From Candidatus Sabulitectum sp. (GTDB taxonomy: Bacteria > Fermentibacterota > Fermentibacteria > Fermentibacterales > JCC-6), in contig JAOZLN010000046.1 in NCBI GenBank assembly GCA_029934845.1, positions 1 through 11,881 on the forward strand: a stretch of DNA of 11,881 nucleotides, read 5' to 3'. The notes under the pieces were generated by a model. That model was not told where the DNA came from. It saw only the letters and a list, made by a program, of their open reading frames with translations, and made no database searches. A program made the position numbers and the translations under genes. Shown in pieces: positions 6,955 through 11,881 of the stretch. Every line of letters starts with the position of its first letter. Positions within the stretch are counted from its first letter, which is position 1.

Positions 6955-7434
6955 TTACATAAAGCTGTTCAGTTTCCAATTGTCATCAACAAGAACAAGC
7001 TCAAACAGTTCCGTGCTTCCCTCGGTTGTTACTGGAACAGTTGCTGAGGAGCCTGTTATTACCGCCTCTCCGATCTCGACGGTTCCCAGTGGCGCCAGCT
7101 GTGTTGACATTACAGTGCTTGAAAAAACCAGCGTCACAAAGTCTGTTTCCGTCATTGTTTCTATCTCTTCGGATGTGACATGGATATCAATGGATTCAAG
7201 GTTTTCTGCTGACATTTCCGGATTGGCTTTTATTGCTTCAAAGCTTCCATCCACGCAGAATTCTGCGATAAGATCCGTTGAAAGGTAACTGGCTACAGCC
7301 TCACCGTCTTCATTGAATACTGCGTCTATAAATTTTTCCACCACAGTTTTCGGTGCTTCACGGGTGGGTGTGCTGCTGCATGCTACTGCTGCGATGATCA
7401 TAAGCGCAATCAGCACCTGGATTGTCTTTTTCAC
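6955..7434 (-). CDS. DUF4878/NTF2-like lipoprotein, array member 1
   Basis: A 159-residue lipoprotein with a GTG start at 7434, preceded by AAGGAG 8 nt away. The signal peptide is MKKTIQVLIALMIIAAVAC, with lipidation expected at Cys19. The mature part opens with TVVEKFIDAVFNEDGEAVASYLS, the helix-plus-loop of DUF4878-type NTF2-like lipoproteins, and ends in strands finishing with VLVDDNWKLNSFM, where the family has a conserved W-K-I/L. A middle acidic insert (about residues 75-110) aligns with the ITAEE segment of its neighbours but is the most divergent of the four. No enzymatic residues are apparent; such domains usually bind ligands or act as assembly factors. It begins 27 nt after the next upstream lipoprotein and has no room for a separate promoter, so the two form an operon. 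Confidence 0.75.
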   Translation of the reverse strand: MKKTIQVLIALMIIAAVACSSTPTREAPKTVVEKFIDAVFNEDGEAVASYLSTDLIAEFCVDGSFEAIKANPEMSAENLESIDIHVTSEEIETMTETDFVTLVFSSTVMSTQLAPLGTVEIGEAVITGSSATVPVTTEGSTELFELVLVDDNWKLNSFM

Positions 7435-7461
7435 TGTGAATACTCCTTTTCCTATTTTAGT

Positions 7462-7932
7462 TTACAGAATTTCCATTCCATAACCGACAATTTTCCAGCT
7501 CTGGTTTTCCAGCACAAGTTCGATCTCCTCCGATATACCATTTACTGTGACTGGAACCAGTGCTCTGTCTCCGTATATCGAAGCTTCACCAAATTCAGCA
7601 TTGCTGAAGTCGGGCAGATCATCCGAGTAAGCCGGGCTTGTAAACAGAGCGGTAACAAAATCGCCTGCTGTTATGTTCGCTAGTTCTTCAGCTGTGATCT
7701 GGATGCCCAGGGTTGCAAGGAAGCTGGAACTTTCTTCCGGGGTCTCGTTCAGCAGATCGATGTAGTCGTTCACATCGTACAGAGCCTGCTCTGACATACA
7801 ATTTACCAGAGCATTGCCGTCAGCATTTTCATATGCGTCAAAGAAGGTTTTTACAACCTGTTCCGGGGTCTCTGCACTGCAAGACATTGAAAATAAAGAA
7901 ATTACTGCAATTACTGGAAGAAAGTATTTCAT
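7462..7932 (-). CDS. DUF4878/NTF2-like lipoprotein, array member 2
   Basis: A 156-residue lipoprotein beginning MKYFLPVIAVISLFSMSC, lipidation likely at Cys18. It shares with its neighbours TPEQVVKTFFDAYENADGNALVNCMSE at the start of the mature protein, ITAEELANITAGDF in the middle, LPDFSNAEFGEA, and the closing strands IELVLENQSWKIVG. The start at 7932 has only a weak AAAAGG. The 5' region is not clearly like the shared promoter of members 3 and 4, although it contains TTGTTAC. No function can be assigned. It is the upstream gene of a two-gene operon with member 1 and is separated from member 3 by a strong terminator. Confidence 0.75.
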   Translation of the reverse strand: MKYFLPVIAVISLFSMSCSAETPEQVVKTFFDAYENADGNALVNCMSEQALYDVNDYIDLLNETPEESSSFLATLGIQITAEELANITAGDFVTALFTSPAYSDDLPDFSNAEFGEASIYGDRALVPVTVNGISEEIELVLENQSWKIVGYGMEIL

Positions 7933-8077
7933 AGATAAGCCTTTTCTGCGTTGTATTCAGCAGCCGAAGAAACTGCCGTGGATCGTAACAATTCATCGAT
8001 GATATATACAAAGAGTACACGGTGGAAGCTGCACAAAGTGAGGCAAAAGCGAAGAAGCATTTAGTTTAAGCAAAAAA

Positions 8078-8097
8078 AGGCGCCCCGAAGGGCGCCT
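8078..8097 (-). terminator. Intrinsic terminator after array member 3
   Basis: On the minus strand AGGCGCCC and GGGCGCCT form a perfect 8-bp stem around a UUCG tetraloop closed by C-G, followed by a run of T (the complement of A at 8072-8078). It lies about 15 nt past the stop of the 8112-8585 gene. Confidence 0.88.
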
Positions 8098-8111
8098 GAA
8101 ACAAGAAATGT

Positions 8112-8585
8112 TTACATGAAGTCCATGCCGTCGCCACCGATTTTCCAAGCGCCGTCCTCAAGAAGAAGCTCGATGTCTTCAGTGTCGCCATCCATGGTAA
8201 CAGGAACTGTCGCTGTTTCACCATCGATTGTTGCTGTTCCAATTTCAACTGCGCTGAAATCAGGCATCTCTGATGCAATCATTTCACTGCTGAGTATTAT
8301 TGTGATAGCTTTACCGGCTGTGAGATCTGCAACCTCTTCAGCTGTGATCTCTACACCCATCATAATTGCCATGGCAGCAGTTCCCTCGGGATCTGCCTTT
8401 AATTCTTCAAGACCTTCATCAATACCGGTAACTACTTCAGCGGAAAGACAACTGATAACAGCATCGCCGTCACCGTTCTGTACGCCGTCCATAAGCTTCT
8501 GTACAACCTGTTCCGGTGTTCCGCTGCCGCCACAGGCAATTGCGAGAACAAAAACTGCTACAAGAGCAAGAGCAAACTTCTTCAT
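8112..8585 (-). CDS. DUF4878/NTF2-like lipoprotein, array member 3
   Basis: A 157-residue lipoprotein starting MKKFALALVAVFVLAIAC, lipidation expected at Cys18. ATG at 8585 is used because AGGAGG lies 9 nt upstream; an upstream ATG at 8609 would add MSIRRGFK before the signal peptide. The mature protein reads TPEQVVQKLMDGVQNGDGD, then helices to ITAEEVADLTAGKA, then MPDFSAVEIGTA and three strands ending IELLLEDGAWKIGGDG. It is closest to member 4, and the promoter and leader are also shared with member 4. It is acidic with few cysteines. Function unknown; probably a periplasmic-facing lipoprotein of the inner or outer membrane. Confidence 0.8.
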   Translation of the reverse strand: MKKFALALVAVFVLAIACGGSGTPEQVVQKLMDGVQNGDGDAVISCLSAEVVTGIDEGLEELKADPEGTAAMAIMMGVEITAEEVADLTAGKAITIILSSEMIASEMPDFSAVEIGTATIDGETATVPVTMDGDTEDIELLLEDGAWKIGGDGMDFM

Positions 8586-8620
8586 CTTAAAACCCCTCCT
8601 GATTGACACTGCTCAGCGCA

Positions 8621-8663
8621 GGGTAAAAGACATTACCCAGTCTGAACAATCTTTAACTGGTAA
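8621..8663 (-). promoter_or_regulatory. Leader of array member 3 with two competing hairpins
   Basis: In minus-strand RNA, a perfect 6-bp hairpin forms between GGGTAA and TTACCC (8633-8638 with 8621-8626, loop 8627-8632). An alternative stem pairs TTACCAGT (8656-8663) with ACTGGGTAA (8633-8641) with one bulged G. Both use 8633-8638, so they exclude each other. Function is unproven. Confidence 0.3.
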
Positions 8664-8678
8664 CAAAACCATTGGCCG

Positions 8679-8706
8679 ATTATAGCCATTTGCATGGTTG
8701 ATGCAA
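8679..8706 (-). promoter_or_regulatory. Promoter of array member 3
   Basis: On the minus strand TTGCAT (8706-8701), a 16-nt spacer and a perfect TATAAT (8684-8679). The same -35, spacer length and -10 occur before member 4 at 9384-9411. Transcription should start near 8672. Confidence 0.6.
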
Positions 8707-8709
8707 ATG
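8687..8709. repeat. Perfect 9-bp inverted repeat in the promoter, candidate operator
   Basis: CATTTGCAT at 8687-8695 and ATGCAAATG at 8701-8709 are separated by 5 nt. The repeat covers the -35 and most of the spacer of the member 3 promoter, where a repressor would block polymerase. Only one half-site (ATGCAAA) is kept in the member 4 promoter. Confidence 0.45.
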
Positions 8710-8779
8710 AAACTGTTTTTCTCGAAATTCTTTCCGGCTTAACGGGTTTATATGGTTGATTACTTTTACTTGTGAAAAA

Positions 8780-8800
8780 GGGGCGCCTGCAAGGCGCCCC
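8780..8800 (-). terminator. Intrinsic terminator after array member 4
   Basis: On the minus strand GGGGCGCC and GGCGCCCC form a perfect 8-bp stem with a 5-nt loop, followed by TTTTT. It lies 23 nt past the stop of the 8824-9291 gene and isolates it from the promoter of member 3. Confidence 0.85.
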
Positions 8801-8823
8801 CGAAAAGATATCCCTGTTTGAAT

Positions 8824-9291
8824 CTAGGGAGTTTTGCTGATCTTCCAGTTGCCGTCTTCGAGGATAAGCTCAAGTTCTTCCTCTTCACCGTCAGCGGATA
8901 CATTAACAACAGCAGTCAGGCCGTCTTCGGCGATAACAGTCTCACCGATCACTACGTTGGAGAGATCAGGCATATCTGCAGAGGCTTCTTCGCTGCTGAG
9001 CATAGCTGTAAGGAATTGTCCCACTGTCAGGTCGGCAACTTCTTCAGGAGTAAATTCAAGACCCATCATGGCAAGCTGAGCAACAGACTCATCCGGAGCT
9101 GCTCTCATTATCTCGATAAATCCGTCTAATTCTGCAAGACCTTCTGATGACATGCAGGTGACAACGCCATCACCGTCTCCGTTGTTCCATGCTTCAATAA
9201 ACTTCTGAACTACCTGTTCCGGTGTTCCAGCAGACCCGCAGGCCACAGCAAGAACGAAAATTGCTGCTAAAGCAATAGCAAACTTCTTCAT
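8824..9291 (-). CDS. DUF4878/NTF2-like lipoprotein, array member 4
   Basis: A 155-residue lipoprotein starting MKKFAIALAAIFVLAVAC, nearly the same signal peptide as member 3, lipidation expected at Cys18. ATG at 9291 is preferred over the in-frame ATG at 9309, which would add MERDQH ahead of the signal; GGAGAGGG lies about 9-11 nt before it. The mature part shows TPEQVVQKFIEAWNNGDGDG, TPEEVADLTVGQF, MPDLSNVVIGE and the closing ELELILEDGNWKI. The last strands carry a run of Glu. No active-site residues are recognisable. It has its own promoter and terminator, so it is a separate transcription unit that appears to have been duplicated whole together with member 3. Confidence 0.8.
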   Translation of the reverse strand: MKKFAIALAAIFVLAVACGSAGTPEQVVQKFIEAWNNGDGDGVVTCMSSEGLAELDGFIEIMRAAPDESVAQLAMMGLEFTPEEVADLTVGQFLTAMLSSEEASADMPDLSNVVIGETVIAEDGLTAVVNVSADGEEEELELILEDGNWKISKTP

Positions 9292-9383
9292 ATGTTGATC
9301 CCTCTCCATTGCGTTTTTCAGCGTCAGTGATATTCACCACCTGCTCTGAACAACCATTTTTCTGTAACAAGAATAACAGCAGA

Positions 9384-9411
9384 ATTATAGTGATTCGTCG
9401 GTGTGATGCAA
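9384..9411 (-). promoter_or_regulatory. Promoter of array member 4
   Basis: On the minus strand TTGCAT (9411-9406), 16-nt spacer, TATAAT (9389-9384). The downstream leader shares GTAACAA (9364-9370) and TCTGAACAA (9345-9353), written on the plus strand, with member 3 at the same 19-nt spacing. Confidence 0.6.
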
Positions 9412-9466
9412 ACACGCCTTGTACGGAGATAAAAAAGGTGGTCGTAAGGGGCTCTCTGACTGGAGG

Positions 9467-9634
9467 AAATAATATGAAGCCCGGGCCGTCATCGATTCTG
9501 TAGCTTCCGTCTTCAAGAACAAGCTCGAATTTCCTTTCATACCCTTCCGAGTTGGAGTCACCCGGCGTAAAGAAACAGCCATCCGTTGAAAATACACACA
9601 ACCTGTCAAATGGAGTCTGCACAATCACAGCGAT
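9467..9634 (-). pseudogene. Remnant C-terminal part of a fifth array lipoprotein
   Basis: On the minus strand an open stretch after a TAA at 9637-9635 reads AVIVQTPFDRLCVF, then a loop, then FELVLEDGSYRIDDGPGFIL. This corresponds to the last strands of the array lipoproteins (IELVLENQSWKIVGYG, IELLLEDGAWKIGGDG), with Trp replaced by Tyr. There is no signal peptide, no helical N-terminal half and no stop at the expected place. A T6 tract (complement of 9431-9436) with a poor stem follows where intact copies have a terminator, and the member 4 promoter comes next. The layout fits a decayed array unit. It could instead be a chance similarity of about 50 residues. Confidence 0.45.
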
Positions 9635-9751
9635 TTACACGGCTGATACATATCGAAACCTCTGTTCTGATTTTTCATTCGCTCTTCACTCTTCACTGCT
9701 TGGGGGTATATTACATGTTAACATTTTTTCTGTTTCTTCTCTCGTACTACT

Positions 9752-9758
9752 GGAGGGG
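9752..9758 (+). promoter_or_regulatory. Shine-Dalgarno sequence supporting a CTG start at 9764
   Basis: GGAGGGG ends 5 nt before CTG at 9764. Starting there gives a full lipoprotein signal peptide, while the first conventional start in frame (GTG 9788) leaves only eight residues before the lipid-accepting cysteine. Confidence 0.65.
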
Positions 9759-9763
9759 TTTTT

Positions 9764-11074
9764 CTGAGGTATTCAGTTCCAATTCTGGTGGCTGTTCTTC
9801 TAACCGGCGCATGTGGCTCCGGGACAGATTCGAGCAACGATAAGGTTCAGGTTGTGTTCTGGCACGCCATGGGCGGTCCCCTTGGTGATGTTCTGGAAGA
9901 CTCGCTTATTGCAGAGTTCAACTCTTTGCATGACGACATTGAGATTCTACCTGTGTGCATGGGCAATTACAGCGCTCTCAGTCAGAAGATCATGGCTGGT
10001 GTAATGGCCGGTTCTCCTCCGGGAATGGCTCAGGCTTATGAAACCTGGACAGCACAGTTGATCCGAGGCGGGGCACTTGTTCCACTGGACTCGCTGATGG
10101 ATGCAGATCCTTCGTATACTGAAGAGATGTGGAATGATTTTTTTCCGGTATTTCAGGCCAACAACACCTTTGATGGAAGAGTCTTTTCTTTTCCGTTCAA
10201 CAAAAGTGTACCTCTGATCTATTACAATGTAGAGCTTTTTGACAGCCTCGGGGTTCAGCCTGCCTCCACATGGGAAGAGCAGAGAGAATTACTGGAAATT
10301 CTTACAGTAGACGGCAACGATGACGGAGATCTTTTTGATGATGTGGATAGAAGTGGTACTGCATTTGGCACTTCTGTGTGGAGCTTTGAATGCCTGCTTG
10401 CCCAGGCAGGCGGATCTCTTCTGAACTCTGATTCAACCGAAACCGCATTCAATTCCCCTGAAGGCGTAGAAGCTCTCGAGTATATGACCACACTGCTTTA
10501 TGTGGATTCCACTGCCTACCTGACTTCCGGCTACGACCACCAGAAGGGTTTTGCTGAAGGCCGTGTAGGGCAGGTTCAGGGTTCTGTAACCAGTCTTGCA
10601 TTTATGATCAGGGATATGGAAAGAAGGGCTGAGAGCGGGCTTTCAACCTTCACAATAGGAACAGCGCCACTTCCTGCCGGTCGACAGCAGGCAGTATACA
10701 TTTCCGGAACAAATGTTATTCTTTTTAACAACGAAGATCCCCGAGTGGTAGAAGCCGGATGGGAATTTATCAAGTGGTTTGCTCAACCGGATATACAGGC
10801 CAGATGGTTTGCCGGAAGCGGGTATCTGCCTGCAAGAATTTCAAGCCTTGAAGAACCTGCAGTTATAACAAAAATGGAAGAATATCCCGGTCTGAAACTG
10901 GTTCTTGAGCAGCTGCATTATGCAGTGTTCGAGCCGCAGATCACCGCCTGGTACGATGGCAGGGCTTTTCTTTCTGAGTCAGTAGAAATTGTACTTTACG
11001 GCAGAATGACGCCGGAGGAGGCTCTGTCCAGAGCAGCCGATCTGGCAAATGCTGAAATTAGAACAGGCCGCTAG
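9764..11074 (+). CDS. ABC transporter sugar-binding lipoprotein (UgpB/MalE-like), CTG start
   Basis: With the CTG start it has 436 residues and begins MRYSVPILVAVLLTGAC, a proper lipoprotein signal with Cys17 as lipid site. The mature protein has the family 1 extracellular solute-binding order: VQVVFWHAMGG, LIAEFNS, then QKIMAGVMAGSPPGMAQAY near the first lobe, VFSFPFNKSVPLIYYN in the hinge region, and GWEFIKWFAQPDIQARWF with GYLPAR near the end. These match UgpB-like glycerol-phosphate or oligosaccharide binders. A loop DGNDDGDLFDD (residues 183-193) resembles the DxNxDG calcium-binding loop that many family members carry before their helix. Substrate cannot be told from sequence. No permease or ATPase gene follows; the next gene is a secreted OB-fold protein, so the transporter's other parts must lie elsewhere. 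TATATT at 9707-9712 may be its -10. Confidence 0.85.
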   Translation: MRYSVPILVAVLLTGACGSGTDSSNDKVQVVFWHAMGGPLGDVLEDSLIAEFNSLHDDIEILPVCMGNYSALSQKIMAGVMAGSPPGMAQAYETWTAQLIRGGALVPLDSLMDADPSYTEEMWNDFFPVFQANNTFDGRVFSFPFNKSVPLIYYNVELFDSLGVQPASTWEEQRELLEILTVDGNDDGDLFDDVDRSGTAFGTSVWSFECLLAQAGGSLLNSDSTETAFNSPEGVEALEYMTTLLYVDSTAYLTSGYDHQKGFAEGRVGQVQGSVTSLAFMIRDMERRAESGLSTFTIGTAPLPAGRQQAVYISGTNVILFNNEDPRVVEAGWEFIKWFAQPDIQARWFAGSGYLPARISSLEEPAVITKMEEYPGLKLVLEQLHYAVFEPQITAWYDGRAFLSESVEIVLYGRMTPEEALSRAADLANAEIRTGR

Positions 11075-11102
11075 CACACAGCGGCTGGGAGAGGGAGGAA
11101 TA

Positions 11103-11881
11103 ATGATAATAAAGATTCTTTTGCCGGTAATGGTGCTGTTCAGCCTTGCCGGTGCCCAGGTTCTTACCATAGCCGAAGCTAGAATTGACAGTGATGGAGA
11201 TGGAATTCCTGATCTGCTGGGGGAAACTGTCACCATCAGCGGAATTGTGACCTGCGAAACCACACTGTTTTCCACGTCCGGATACAGTTTTTACATGCAG
11301 GATGCTACTGCTGGAATTAATGTTTACGCTTTTGAAGCTCCCGGCAACATGAATCCCGGTGAGCAGTGGGAACTTACTGGAGAGATAAAAGCATACAACG
11401 GCCTTACAGAAATTTCTCCCGGGTCAGAGGATGATTACAGCTATGTGGGCAACCCCGGTATGCCTGCTCCTGTTCAGCTTGTACGCAATCAGCCAGTCTC
11501 TGAAGCTATTGAAGGAATGCTCATAGCAGCAGGAGACCAGAGCCTTGTACAGTGGGTTACAGTTGCAACTGCTCCATCCAGTGCCGGAGGCGGATACAAC
11601 TTCGACGTATGGAACGGACAAACAGTTATTCCGATCAGGGTTAATGAGACAACCGGCATCGATGTATCTGCTGTTGATGTTGGATCCAGGCTGTTCATGA
11701 TAGGAATTGGCGGACAGTACGATTCAACTGAACCATATGATTCCGGTTACCAGTTGCTGCCAAGGTATCAGAGCGATATCATAATTTTCAATCCATCAGT
11801 GGGGGATTACTTCCACCTGGATGTTTCCGGCAATCCATTCGCTCCTGACAGAGGCGAAACAATGCAGATAGAATACAGTGG
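11103..11881 (+). CDS. Secreted OB-fold protein with probable FlgD-like Ig tail, 3' truncated by window end
   Basis: The first 259 codons are visible and stay open to the end. The ATG has GGGAGG 4 nt upstream. The signal peptide is MIIKILLPVMVLFSLAGA, followed by QVLTIAEARIDSDGDGIPD, a DxDxDG calcium-loop-like stretch. Two OB-fold-like repeats follow: GETVTISGIVTCE with SFYMQDATAGINVYAF and QWELTGEIKAYNG (about 40-110), and a second near QWVTVATAPSSAG with FDVWNGQTVIPIRVN. Such domains occur in secreted nucleases and in lamin-tail-type surface proteins. The last residues, VSGNPFAPDRGETMQIEY, look like the start of a FlgD-type Ig-like domain, used as a C-terminal sorting or cell-surface module in FCB bacteria. 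The gene starts 28 nt after the sugar-binding gene and is likely co-transcribed. Role unknown; binding of surface polymers is only a guess. Confidence 0.7.
   Translation, partial: MIIKILLPVMVLFSLAGAQVLTIAEARIDSDGDGIPDLLGETVTISGIVTCETTLFSTSGYSFYMQDATAGINVYAFEAPGNMNPGEQWELTGEIKAYNGLTEISPGSEDDYSYVGNPGMPAPVQLVRNQPVSEAIEGMLIAAGDQSLVQWVTVATAPSSAGGGYNFDVWNGQTVIPIRVNETTGIDVSAVDVGSRLFMIGIGGQYDSTEPYDSGYQLLPRYQSDIIIFNPSVGDYFHLDVSGNPFAPDRGETMQIEYS

Larger units (their letters stand above)
9292..9763. other. 472-nt gap without an intact gene
   Basis: This interval holds the leader and promoter of array member 4 (9292-9411), a degraded terminator-like T-tract (9431-9436), the lipoprotein remnant (9467-9634), a weak plus-strand -10 TATATT at 9707-9712, a 10-bp palindrome ATGTTAACAT at 9715-9724, and the ribosome site of the sugar-binding protein at 9752-9758. 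No RNA gene or further coding sequence was recognised. Confidence 0.6.

Noticed and set aside
8116..8685. 189-residue Ser/Pro/Ile-rich plus-strand reading frame
   Set aside because: It is the exact antisense of array member 3 and its leader, with low-complexity composition typical of a shadow frame.
9194..9628. 144-residue minus-strand reading frame as an intact gene
   Set aside because: Only its first 55 codons resemble the lipoproteins; the rest runs through the promoter and into array member 4 in another frame.
9715..9724. 10-bp palindrome ATGTTAACAT near the sugar-binding gene
   Set aside because: It is short and AT-rich, and palindromes of this size occur by chance; there is no second copy nearby to support an operator.
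1..11881. CRISPR arrays, tRNA or rRNA genes, insertion sequences
   Set aside because: No regularly spaced repeats, cloverleaf-like stretches, rRNA segments, transposase motifs or terminal inverted repeats were seen.

Overview
The window is bacterial, gene-dense and of intermediate GC. It looks like a Gram-negative genome: it encodes a large putative outer-membrane beta-barrel, six lipoproteins, a sedoheptulose-7-phosphate isomerase and a secreted protein whose visible end resembles a FlgD-type Ig-like domain. Lipoproteins of this style plus FlgD-like tails are common in the FCB group and related candidate phyla (Fermentibacteria- or Fibrobacteres-like). That placement is an inference; no rRNA or other decisive marker is present.

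Region 1 (1-3067, + strand) is the end of rsmA followed by a tightly coupled run: an outer-membrane beta-barrel protein (TTG start overlapping the rsmA stop), a small NTF2-like lipoprotein, and a TrmN6-like N6-adenine methyltransferase. Region 2 (3056-3508, - strand) is a single small secreted protein, convergent and overlapping with the methyltransferase.

Region 3 (3559-6608, + strand) is an overlapping four-gene operon for surface-glycan or nucleotide-sugar metabolism: a CpsB/YwqE-type PHP phosphatase, an RmlD-like reductase, GmhA and an LPG-synthase-TM/UPF0104-type membrane protein. A small FmdB-type zinc-ribbon gene follows (6673-6918).

Region 4 (6955-9291, - strand) is a tandem array of four paralogous DUF4878/NTF2-like lipoproteins. 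Two of them carry near-identical promoters and alignable leaders. Hairpins with a recurrent GGCG core separate the units, and a decayed fifth copy lies at 9467-9634.

Region 5 (9764-end, + strand) is an ABC-type sugar-binding lipoprotein followed by a secreted OB-fold protein that runs off the window.

The most notable points are two genes that appear to start with CTG (3559 and 9764), each behind a well-placed Shine-Dalgarno sequence, and the duplicated lipoprotein transcription units with a shared promoter/leader, an inverted repeat between -35 and -10, and competing leader hairpins. I did not find a clearly new multi-gene system; the lipoprotein array is the best candidate for something undescribed.
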